A DNA stretch of 64,000 bases from Phoebastria nigripes (lineage: Eukaryota > Chordata > Aves > Procellariiformes > Diomedeidae). Shown here one piece after another: positions 1 through 10,372 of the stretch. The translations under genes were made by a program, and so were the position numbers. The DNA lies in contig JAYKAV010001820.1 of assembly GCA_035582835.1 (NCBI GenBank), forward strand, positions 1,040,883 to 1,104,882, in the 5' to 3' direction. The stretch's first letter is position 1. Every line of letters begins with the position of its first letter. Under the pieces are notes generated by a model, which saw nothing but the letters and a program-made list of their open reading frames with translations, searched no databases and was not told the DNA's origin.

Positions 1-331
1 ACAACCCAGAGCCCACCTTTGGAAATGAGCCCTGTCCTACTAGCTAAATGGTATTGAGGTGAGGATGGGCTTTTCCAAAGTAACACCCCAAGAGAGATGC
101 ACAGCAGCAGAGAGCTGAGATGTGAGACCATTACTATTCCAGCTGTGCCATAGCTATACTTCTGCCATGCTGTCACCTCACCTAGTCTTAATGCATGCAG
201 ACCCCACATGTCTCCCTTCATGACAGCCCTCCTCTCTAAAACTCCAGAGACCATGCATGCTTTCGCAAAGGTCTTTTTGGATGAGAAAGCTTGTTATTAC
301 TTTGTGATTTACTGACTAGGAAATTCTGTAA
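1..331. other. Left edge, no recognised feature
   Basis: Unique-looking sequence precedes the first CR1. No coding signal, repeat or RNA gene could be supported. Confidence -1.
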
Positions 332-482
332 ATCATAGAATCATAGAATGGTTTGNGTTGGAAGGGACCTTAAAGATCACCTAGTTCCAACCCCCCTGCC
401 ATGGACAGGGATACCTTCCACTAGATCAGGCTGCTCAAAGCCCCATCCATCCTGGCCTTGAACACTTCCAGGGAGGGGGCAC
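332..482 (-). mobile_element. CR1 LINE 3' fragment, copy A
   Basis: Read on the + strand, the element starts with tandem ATCATAGAATCATAGAATGG, the complement of the CR1 3' tail. It continues with a GGAAGGGACCTTAAAGATCACC-like block typical of the CR1 3' UTR. About 150 bp of 3' end remain, and the 5' part is missing at a GGGAGGGGGCA motif. CR1 is the main LINE of birds, and severe 5' truncation is usual. One N falls at 356. The block differs from the next copy (TTAAAGATCACC against TTTAAAGGTCATC), so it belongs to another subfamily. Confidence -1.
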
Positions 483-483
483 C

Positions 484-862
484 TAGAATCATACAATAGT
501 TTGGGTTGGAAGGGACCTTTAAAGGTCATCTAGTCCAACCCCCACTGCAATGAGCATCTTTCAACCAGATCAGGTTGCTCAGAGCTCCGTCCAACCTGAC
601 CTTGAATGTTTCCAGGGACGGGGCATCTACCACCTCTCTGGGCAACCTGTTCAGTATCTCACCACCCTCACAGTAAAGAATTTCTTCCTAATATCTAATC
701 TAAAATCTACCTTCTCAGTTTAAAACCGTTACCCCTTGTCCTATCACTACACTCATCGATAAAGAATCCCTCCCCACCTTTCCTGTAGGCCTCCTTTAAG
801 TACTGGAAGGCTGCCGTAAGGTCTCCCCGGAGCCTTCTCTTCTCCAGGCTGAACAACCCCAA
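484..862 (-). mobile_element. CR1 LINE 3' fragment, copy B, abutting copy A
   Basis: A second CR1 3' end (AGAATCATACAATAGTTTGG) begins directly at the truncated 5' end of copy A. It runs through the 3' UTR and into the end of the ORF2 region (CTTCTCCAGGCTGAACAACCCC). About 380 bp remain, in the same orientation. Its diagnostic positions match the CR1 at 32.85 kb. No intact reading frame survives. Confidence -1.
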
Positions 863-3800
863 ATGCTGCCAGAGCAAAAAAGTACAGTCAACCTATTTAT
901 CTAGGGCAGAGTATAGGGAGGGTTGAAATACTGCTTAATGACCGAATTTGACATTGCAGAAAAGAGACTCCTGCAAAATCACAAGCAATTACTTCCCCCC
1001 CACCTCACCCTGTTATCTTAGACCAGCAGCTTTACATAAATACTTGCAAAAACGTACAGAGGGCTGCTGATTATTTGAACTAGTGGGTGAAAGCAGAACA
1101 ATATTAGGACAGCCTGGTAAGGCTTAGGACTTTGGCAGACTATGCATCAAATGGTTTTCACAGCATTTGTCAACAACCTCTGCATTCACTGCATTGCAAC
1201 AAGGGAGATGGGTCCTGCAACAGACAGATCCTGCCTGCTTGCACAGCTTTAAACGTTCTTTCTGAATGTGGTCCACAATATTTGTATTGCTCAGGTGATA
1301 CCAGCACTGTGCATACTTGAAAGTGCAACCTCCAAAGAGTTAAGGAATCAGGACTGAGGCTGAACCCACCTGCAGTTTTAGGATGAATGGAGCAGTATGA
1401 CACGCTCTTGATAACACTGCAGAAGTTGAGTAACAGCAGTGGGAGATGTGCACAAATGGGGTTTTTGGAAGTGCCTCTTGTTGGCCGAGCTCTCTCCCCC
1501 ATGACATGAAGTGGAAAAGCAGTTACTGGGGGATTACAGTTCCAAAAGCTGTGGATAAACACATTTCCCCCCGAAGCCCCCAACAGCTTTGTAGTTCATA
1601 TCTACTTTCTCTGGAGCTGGAGCTGTTACTCTCTGCTGTTACGTCACAGAAAGAGGCTGGGTGTGACACCTCTCCCTTGCATATAGCTCGGGGCTCGTGG
1701 CATGAGGGCGGTGGGAAGAGAGAAGCTATTTCTCGTGTAACCCACCAGGCACTGTCCCCTGCATAAAGTTTGCCTGTCACCACACAGCCTCTCTTTTCCC
1801 TTATTTCCTTGCTACCTTCTCATTTTAAGGCACAGAATTGCTTACCTACTAGAGACAAGCTGGAGCCTAAACGCTAAACTGTTCCTTTCCTTAGGCTGTG
1901 CAGGAGTGGTGAGCTTTGTACTGAGATTCCTGGGAAGAAGAATGTCAAAAGTCAACATGCAATAAATCCTTTTGGGTTTTGTCCTGGAGGCATTCATACA
2001 GCTTCACAGTCCTGTGTAGTCCATTGATCAGCACGTGCATAAATGGTGAAGGACTGCAAGCTTCAGAGCAAGGCTATCCAAACAAAAAAATGATGTTGCA
2101 CATATTTTGAGACTGAATTTCTCTTCAGATGAAGGAGGAATGATATTAATGGCTTTATTGAGAATCAAGAAAACATTCCATGTAAGTCTTTTGTAAAGGA
2201 AATGAGAGCAAGAACACACTAGTACATAGGAAAAAACACTAATTCTATATGCTACTTTGTGTTCATACATTTCAAAGCACCCCTCCAAAGAAAGCAAGCA
2301 CCACAGTCCATTTACAAACTGAGAGCCAAAATACATAAGGAACCAAAAAGACCTCGGGGTCAGGAGCATGCCTGCGGCAGCAAGGAGACACATCCCAAGA
2401 CAAACTCCATTGGGCTGTACCACCACCGTGTGGCACGAGTGTTATGGCATCAATAGTTACTGATGGTACAATACAGACAGCCTGGTACAGTTATAGGCTG
2501 TTTCCTGGTCAAATTAAATTTCGATCACATGCAAGTAGGACGTATGCAGCATCCAAACCCATATCATCAGTTATTGTGAAATATATTTTCATTCATGTCT
2601 GATCATTCCTTTGCTTAAGGTTATTAGGGTAGTTTGTTAGCTCACTAAGATAACACTAATGCAGATGCTGCAACATGGCCAAATGGTCTAAACATAAAAA
2701 ACATTTTTACTATTAGTTAATTTGCTTAATTAAAGTAAACTACTACCAAGCAGCCAAAACAGAACAGAAGCAAAAAGAGTCCCCAAACAAAGACAGACTC
2801 AACATTCACATGCAGCATCCATTATAATTCATAATTTTTCATTAAGTATTCACAAGCATCCTGACCATTTCCAGGAATGAACTTGGCATAAACAAATTCC
2901 TAACACTGTAGAATTTCTCACTCCACAGTGGCCCAGAGCTCTTTTCTGAGCATAAATTTGGGAAATAAATTATTTTTATGAAGTGCTCCATCATGAAAAT
3001 GGAAGCAGAAATTACACTGATTGCCATAAATGCTGTCAATTATTTATTTCCTGTGCAATGGTTACAGAGGCAACTGCTATATTTAAAAAGCATCATGCAG
3101 ACAACATGAAACATTTATTTAAGTGGTTGCACACTGCAGAGAGCTTGCTTTAACCAGACTTTATTGCGCTTCTCACTGGAATGAAGACTGGCAGTTTGGT
3201 AGTCAGCACTTTCCATGGAAGCTTAAGCTCAGTCAGAGCTACTGAATGCAAAATTTTTACCCTGGCAATTAAACACGTATTGCAGCTTGGCGCAGCATAA
3301 CACAGCCAACTGAATGCAAATCTGAGAAAAAGACCGTTTATGAATAAGAACCATGACTGTGCCCAGAAGTAACACAAAACTTCCAAAAACCAAACTAGAG
3401 ATAAAGAGAGAAGACAGGGCAAAAATCCCATCTCACAGCCAAGTTCTTAGCACATCCAGATTTCACCTCAACCAGAAAAGTCTCTTTTTTACTCCTTTCT
3501 ACTCACATTTTATTATTCTGTGTGTTCTGTTTACAACTCTTGTGGTAATATTGCAGATTACTTGGGACTAAATTAACTGGACTAGACTCCATTATTTTCA
3601 ATGTTGCAAATGTATATTTCCTGCTGATTTTCCTGCATCCTTGGTGCATCATTTTGTTTATTTTTCTTTGAGAGCTTATAAAATGTTTTTAACCCTCTGG
3701 ATTAGCAGATCTGAGGACCAGACACTTCATTAGCTTACAGCATTTATCCAAATAGCAGTATAGCACAGGGGACCTCATGTTCATACGAAGGTCTGTATCC

Positions 3801-6800
3801 CTTTGCTAGTACTTCTGCTCTTGAGTACTAAGTATCAGTAACTCCTAATTTGACTTTGCATCCTGAAGGGAAAAGCTGTGGGTTACATGAGCACAAGCCT
3901 CTATACAGCCAGACAACATGCAAGTGTTGCTCAAGTCTTCTGCGTTCAGTTCTGGATACCTTCACCATGGTTTTTTTCCTATAGTCAGAGTAATTTCTCA
4001 GCACGTGCTGTTTTCTTTATGAAAGTAGCATCTACTGCACCCAGAAAAAATAATTCTAAGAATCAAAATGAAAACACACTCTGCAAGTGGCACATGCTCA
4101 ACACTTGGAAGAATTTGCACCCCAGGCTGCAAGGAGAACTTTCTGTCCCTCGGAGACTCCACAATCCAGACAATCTGCCGTAGTGCCACCTGGTGCCGCT
4201 CAGTTATATTACACAACCACCTTAGAGCAAGGAAAAAACATGCTTTTGCCATGATTTTCAAACACACTCACAACTAAATTGCTATTTAAGATTAAGAGGT
4301 CCCAAGTCACCCATTAGGTTGAGGATGCACACAGCATAGCACTTTCATGTCTATTATATTACCAATGTACAAGAGGAAAATATAAAAACTACATGTGCAA
4401 GACAGATAGCAAATACAGAAACTCACATTGTGCTCAACAATGAAAAATAAAAGGGCAACGGGCTCCATTTGGATGAAACGTCTTCTTTTCTGGTCCAGTC
4501 TCTTCCTCTCTGTATTTACACAGTAAACAACAAAAAAGGAACAGGAATATCTGCAACTCCACCAGTTTAGACAAAACAAGTATCAATGAACAGAAAGAAC
4601 TAGATTTATTTTGGAGAGTTAAGTACTGTTTGAAAGAGAGACATAATGATTGCCTGAGGCAGGCAAATGACTGGCTGAATAAAAGTTTTTTAAAAAAGAT
4701 TATTTTTGTCAGATGGCTGCGCACACGGAGCAGTACACCCTCGCTCCACTGGAGTGTGCTGTTTGCTTGCAATAGGAATACCAGCTCCTGGCTTCCCGGG
4801 GCTGCAGGTAGTGCTGTGATCTCCGTCCCTTTGTACCCTGCACGCTGCTGCGTGGATCTTCACCAACCCCTGCTCTAACGCGACTGTCTGTGCATTACAG
4901 ATGTTGGCAGGATTCAATCAGCTGCTTTATTGGCAGGAGCCTGTAGCAGCAGCAGCAGCAACGCAGCTACTCCACCAGTGCTGCTTATCTCACAGCAAAC
5001 TCTACGTGGGACTCATCCCAGGCAGATCCCCTTGCTCTGAACTCAGCCAGCCTTGAGGCCAACAGAGCTGGTGAGTGCTGTGACACCGCCACAAATACAG
5101 ACCTTTCCTTTTGCTTGCTTATTCAATCGTTCCACTCATTAGCCATCGTGCAGGTTAATTAAAATAGAAAGCAAAAAGGGCAACGGCAGTCTATACTTTG
5201 ATTGAGGACTGTAAAAGGTCTCAAGTTTGCTTCCTTTCAGAGAAAAAAAAAAAGGGGAGAAAGATCAATGCTGTTGCAAACATTCAGTGCTTGAATAACT
5301 TTGCTTTCCACAGCAAATATCAAGAGCCAAACCTCCAATAGGGTAAACAGGTCTTGATTCAATGAAGCCAGCACAGGTTTATACCACTAGAGGCTTTGAC
5401 CCTTAGGACCCAATTTATAGTGGCTGCTCATGCAGAACACAGTCAATCAGTGGGAAATCAGTGGAAAGGAGTAAACTCTAAAACTGGATACCTGAACCTT
5501 TTATTCTCTCTTCATAGTACACATTAACAGGAACTGCTCTTTATAGTAGCAGGGAACTTAAGGAAGCACTTACATTTAAGCTAAGAAGAATTCCCATCAC
5601 CAACCCTCCTCATTCTTTCACCTATTACTGGTATAAAATCATCACACTCCTGGCAGGCATCAGAAAGAAAAGGGACCATGGTGATTAACTTGTAAAGTTT
5701 TGCTCCTGTGACTTGAGAGCATCCTCTTAACAGACTTTCAAATAAAAAGGCATTTGGGTTTGAGCTTCAACAGCTGCTGCAGGAGTCAGGATGCTAAAGT
5801 AAAGCCAGGACAGAGACAGTGAAGTCTCAGAAGATTTCCACTTGCAAATTCCTACATAACAAGAGAAAACCAAAAACACCTTGCACAGGAGGGTAGAAAG
5901 AGCATTTGCTAGCTCTCCTCTTCACTTATTTCAAATGAGAAATGGGAAAAGTAGTCAAGGAAGCCCAAGGCTTTAGGCAAAACACTTGATGCATTTTTGA
6001 AAGAGAAATTACACAGTGAAGCAGAAATGCAATGAAGATGGAGACAGGAATTTATCCGAACTCTGCAGTAAGATTCTGTATCTACTCGTTACCTTCTTTT
6101 ACCTATTCCACCCTCACTTTTCAAATCCCGCACAACTCAGCCTCACCACAGAGAATAAGAAGGGCTCCTACAGCCATGCCATCGCATCCGAGCACCCCTA
6201 CCTTCACTCTGAAACAGCAGCAACTTTGGTGGTCCTCGCAGCTATGAGGACAGGCACTGTGTGCAACGTAATGCCCAGGTCTGCAGAAATGCAGACAAAT
6301 GCCTGCCATGCCTGACTGCACCTCACAGGGCCAGTGCTCTTCCTGGGACCCCAAGGCTGTCCGTGGGGAAGATGCTGAAAAGCAGCTTAACTCACTTGCC
6401 TATGGCGCTGTGTGTGCCCACAGCTCCCTCCCTGCCACCACCACTGCCGGGCGAGCAGGGAGCCTAGCCGCCTCCTCACTGGCATGGCCGGGTCTGGGGC
6501 ATTTCTGCTTCGCAGGAGGACGGGACAGCAAGGGAGCTCCAGTCCTTTCAGGAGAGGACAACCACATCCCCTCTCCCCAGCAGGCGGTGATAGGGGTCAC
6601 AGTCTATGTGTAAGGGAAAACACATTCAGTCTTACTTGAACAAGTTCAAATAAAGATGACAAGACTTCAGCTTCTTCTTTAAAATTACCCAGTAGCATGC
6701 CATGTGGCTATAAAACAGACTGACTACCATCAGTTTTTACTACACCATATATAGTGCATACATAACGAAAACACAATCTACTGCCCTAGCCCACAGGAGG

Positions 6801-8144
6801 GGACAATTTGTTTCTGAGATGAAGTTTGCTCGCTAATAATGGCTGGCAGCAACTGCTGCTGCTGTCATAATGATAGCACTTTCTTATCTTTATGTCTCTA
6901 TTCCCTGCAACAATCTAGGTGCCTTGCCGTGAACTAATGCTGCCATCCAATAAAACATTAAAAAGGCATTAAGTACAGCACCGTGCCAAAAGCTACTGCA
7001 ACTACAAACAGAACTGTCTAAATGACCCTGTTTAAGAGTCTGGAGCATACTAACGAAAATGTTTTTCTTGCTTACATCATGATGTCCACCATACATTCCT
7101 CACTGAAAGCCTAGGTTGCCGAGGCCAGGAGCAGGTCCCCAACACGTAGCGATGAAGACAAAATTCTAATCTTCATACCAGTATAAATGGCTAGGGGCTG
7201 CTCTAGTCCCAAGCGCTGCTATGGATCATGTACACCTCCCCGCAGTCCCTACATGCAGTAGAAAGGTACAAGCCTTTCTACTGCTGTGCTGTACTCCCAG
7301 GGCAGATGAAGAAGCAGCTGTTTAGAACTGCTGCTACAAACTATCATTTGGATCTATGCACTCTTAAAATGTACAACTGAAAGAACGGAGGTATGGGGGT
7401 AACAATTAAGTTTCCTCTGTAATCCTCTGGGACATAAGAGCAGCCCCTATGCTGAGAACATTGATGGAGGAGGGAGATGTTACTTTAAAAAAGGAGCAAA
7501 TGCATCGGTGAAGCCGAGTGCAGAGCTGACTTTGCACTGCCCATCCTCTGAGCGGGGTACTCCTGGTCCGGGCACTGTGTAGCCAAATCAGAGCAGAACT
7601 GAGCCCACCATTACATGGTGCATTGTTAGGCCACAGCATATGGGCATTTCTACTGATCAGCATCCTTTGCATGCTGTCCCATGTCTATTAGTCACTACAG
7701 AACGAGCTTTTGCATCCCACAGGATGTTAAAGCTTTTGAGGAGAGTTACTAGCCCACATACCCCAAGAGACAGCTGTTGTGAGTGCTGAACAAAAAGATG
7801 GCACAACTCAATCTGACTCCAACGCCCCTGCAGCAGCCCCCAGCGAAGAGTCAGGCTCACCCTGCACAGGGGACTGCCCGGCATTCAAAGTGATTTACCC
7901 ATCCTCAGGGTGAACCTCCACGACTTGGCCAGACCAGCCAAAGAGTCAGGAATGGCTCACCTGTGATGCTCAAGTCACACGTAGCTCTGAAACATAAAAG
8001 GCAAGGCCTGTGCCATAGCTGTTTCACACAATTAATGGCATGGCTGTGCTGGATAATCCCTGCTGCCATCTGTCAAATGGCTGAGGCCAGCGAAGTCAGC
8101 TTGGTCTTAAGCTGACAGTCTAGCATCATCCTAAAACAGAGTGG
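863..8144. other. Long stretch without recognised genes
   Basis: About 7.3 kb contain open frames of up to about 137 codons on either strand, but none shows a domain, splice logic or similarity that I recognise. A locally GC-richer patch lies at about 6,300-6,600 with a handful of CpGs. A perfect 12-bp hairpin lies at 7255-7284. No transposon was recognised. This may be intronic if the mammalian KCNIP1 arrangement holds. Confidence -1.
7255..7284. repeat. Perfect 12-bp inverted repeat
   Basis: The arms GCAGTAGAAAGG and CCTTTCTACTGC are exact reverse complements separated by the six bases TACAAG. The pairing does not extend outward, so the stem is shorter than a usual microRNA precursor. No function is claimed. 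Confidence -1.
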
Positions 8145-8149
8145 TGGGT
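8145..8149. repeat. Left target-site duplication of the LTR (TGGGT)
   Basis: The five bases TGGGT directly precede the LTR terminus TGTCGTGG and recur at 8677-8681 directly after the other terminus. Five-base duplications are typical of ERVL-type integration. Confidence -1.
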
Positions 8150-8275
8150 TGTCGTGGTTTAACCTGGCCGGCAGCCAAACACCACACAGCCGCTCGCTCA
8201 CTCCCCCCTCCCCTCAGTGGGATGGGGGAGAGAATCGAAAAAAAAAGTACAATTCGTGGATTGAGATAAAGACAG

Positions 8276-8281
8276 TTTAAT
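8276..8281 (-). terminator. LTR polyadenylation signal (ATTAAA)
   Basis: TTTAAT on the + strand is ATTAAA on the minus strand, about 155 nt downstream of the TATA-like box. This is the expected place for the R-region poly-A signal of the LTR. Activity is not implied. Confidence -1.
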
Positions 8282-8427
8282 AAAACGGAAAAGGAAGGGA
8301 AAAAAAAATAATGATGATAATAATAATAATGATAGAATATACAAAATGAGTGATGCACAATGCAATTGCTCACCACCCGCTGAGCGATACCCAAGCCGCG
8401 ATCGCTACTTCCTGGACCACGCCTCCT

Positions 8428-8451
8428 ATTTATATATTGAGCATGACGTCA
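8428..8451 (-). promoter_or_regulatory. LTR core promoter: CRE-type site and TATA-like box
   Basis: The palindrome TGACGTCA (8444-8451), a consensus cAMP-response/ATF element, lies just upstream of TATATAAATA on the minus strand. The spacing and order fit a U3 core promoter. Both motifs are intact, so the LTR could still be read by cellular factors, but this is inference. Confidence -1.
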
Positions 8452-8676
8452 CATGGTATGGAATACCCCATTGGCCAGTTGGGCTAGCTGTCCAGGCTAT
8501 GCTCCCTCCCAGTTTCTTGTGCACCTGGCAGAGCATGGGAAGCTGAAAAGTCCTTGACTAGCAGACTACTTAGCAACAACTAAAAACATCAGTGTCTTAT
8601 CAACATTCTTTTCATACTAAATCCAAAACACAGCACTAGGAAGAAAATTAACTCTATCCCAGCCGAAACCAGGACA

Positions 8677-8681
8677 TGGGT
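8677..8681. repeat. Right target-site duplication of the LTR (TGGGT)
   Basis: This is an exact match to 8145-8149 and marks the right-hand integration boundary. Confidence -1.
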
Positions 8682-9056
8682 CTATTGCAATCATCTGCCA
8701 CAGCCTCCCTGGGGTATGTGAAAATGGAATTATACTGTTCATCACACAAAGAGATTGTGGTGCGCTGATCATAACCTAGGGGTCACTGACCAGGAACTTC
8801 ACTGGCTGTCTGAGCATGAAGCACTAAACTTTCAGCCTCTGAAAATCCTGTTGTTCTCCTATCCAGTCTTAGCCCAAGCAGAAAGTGCAGCTTCTTGTAA
8901 AGTCAGCTGCTGATAAAGCAACTTTTTGAAGAGCTGTTTTAGCTGTGTGCAGGAGATCAAGCAGTGAGAAGCTGGGATACGGGAAATGCCTTCTCACCCA
9001 CAATCTCGACTCACTGCAGTTCTGATTCTCTCCAAGCCCAGGGCAGAGATATGGAC
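8682..9056. other. Spacer between LTR and CR1, no recognised feature
   Basis: Unique-looking non-coding sequence. Nothing could be supported. Confidence -1.
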
Positions 9057-9061
9057 ATCAA

Positions 9062-9198
9062 ATCATAGAATCATAGAATCATAAAGGTTGGAAAAGACCT
9101 CTAAGATCATCAAGTCCAACTGCCAGCCCAACACCACCATGCCCACTAAACCATGTCCCTAAGTGCCTCATCTACACGTCTTTTAAATACTTCCAGGG
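9062..9198 (-). mobile_element. CR1 LINE 3' fragment (GGTTGGAAAAGACCTC subfamily)
   Basis: A triple ATCATAGA-type tail, then GGTTGGAAAAGACCTCTAAG and CCAACACCACCATGCCC, identify the 3' end of a CR1 in minus orientation, about 137 bp long. It is flanked by ATCAAAT at 9057-9063 and 9199-9205, a possible 7-bp target duplication, although the left copy overlaps the repeat tail. No coding part is present. Confidence -1.
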
Positions 9199-9205
9199 AT
9201 CAAAT

Positions 9206-10137
9206 GCAAGTAACAGCAGACAAGCCAGACAGAATGTAGAAAGAGTGATTTTTTTGTTTTGTTTACTAGTTCTAGTCCTCTCAGTAGATTAACCACCATG
9301 CAGTTTAGTTAAAATAAGTAAACAAAAAGAATGGCAGCTGACAAAATACAGCCACTGTCAAGTCTGACTGCACAGCCGGAGCCTCGGCTACTTCCCTTAG
9401 CTGGGGGCAGAGTATTCAGCCAGAACCAAATGCTGCAACCTCAGCACTTTTCCTGTTTTTCCCCAAACAAATATTGAAATTGAATATTCAAACTCCCTAG
9501 TGTGGCTGAAGGGATACATTATTTTAGCAAATTAATAATTACCATTTTCTTTCTGCACTGATACATTATTATAAGCTTTAGAAATATATAAAAGGGGGAA
9601 AATTTCCTCAAGGCTGTATTAAATATAAAATCCATTCATTATAACAGAACACTCTTTTTATTACAGACTGCACTTGGCAACAGCTGCAGTTGTGTTCATG
9701 TTAAGGTATCATCTCTTCAGAAGTACAGTGAGTTTCTTTAGAGGATGTGTTAAAAGACACCACTGCAAAGCTAATAATTTGCAAGAGGAAAAAAACCCAA
9801 AAACCAAAATACAAAAACATCGGTACGTACTCAGAAACATCTATTAGAAGTCCTGAGGTGTAGTTATTTTAAGAACATGGAAATTATTTCCACGCTACTG
9901 CTAATAACGCTCCAACACTTTGATATGTCCCTTTGATATGTCTCCAGAAAGCTCCTGCCCTCTCTGGAGGGGCTCTCAGAAAAGCAACTTCAGACCTAAA
10001 AGCTCCTGTGTTGCATATACATTGGGAGAACAGCAGCCACGGCGTACGTGGCAAATATTTTCCATAAGAAACAGGGTGAATACTTTGGATTAGCTCAAAA
10101 CACATTTATCTCAAATTCCTGAAAATGATACTACATA
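9206..10137. other. Spacer between two CR1 fragments
   Basis: AT-rich non-coding sequence. A minus-strand open frame at 9884-10105 has no recognisable domain. Nothing else could be supported. Confidence -1.
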
Positions 10138-10283
10138 TAGAATCATAGAATCATTAAGGCTGGAAAAGACCTCTAAGATCATCAAGTCCAACCGTCAACC
10201 CAACACCACCGTGCCCACTAAACCATGTCCCTAAGCGCCTCATCTACACGTCTTTTAAATACGTCCAGGGATGGTGACTCAAC
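10138..10283 (-). mobile_element. CR1 LINE 3' fragment, same subfamily as 9062-9198
   Basis: The element begins ATAGAATCATAGAATCATTAAGG and follows the 9062-9198 copy closely through CCAGGGATGGTGACTC. It has the same orientation and a nearly identical 5' truncation point, but different flanks, so it is an independent insertion rather than a local duplication. Confidence -1.
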
Positions 10284-10337
10284 CTTATATACTGGTATTC
10301 TTTTAAGAAAGATATGCAACTTGGCTGCTCACATTTC

Positions 10338-10370
<33 letters not shown>

Positions 10371-10372
10371 TA
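10338..10372. repeat. TTA microsatellite
   Basis: About nine ATT/TTA units follow a short T run, shortly downstream of a CR1 fragment. Confidence -1.

Larger units (their letters stand above)
8150..8676 (-). mobile_element. Solo endogenous-retrovirus LTR (avian ERVL-like)
   Basis: The 527-bp element is bounded on the + strand by TGTCGTGG and CCAGGACA, so on the minus strand it reads TGTCCTGG...CCACGACA with the TG...CA ends of an LTR. It is flanked by a perfect 5-bp duplication. The minus-strand order fits an LTR: a TGACGTCA element (8444-8451), then a TATA-like TATATAAATA (about 8428-8437), then ATTAAA (8276-8281) before a C/T-rich end. The TGTCCTGGTTTCGGCTGGG start is one I know from abundant bird LTRs. 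No gag, pol or env and no second LTR is present, so this is most likely a recombination-derived solo LTR. A short imperfect TAA/ATG-type repeat near 8310-8335 is internal to it. Confidence -1.

Noticed and set aside
6301..6620. Possible CpG island or exon
   Set aside because: Only a handful of CpGs, open in several frames on both strands, and no domain or splice pair that I could support.
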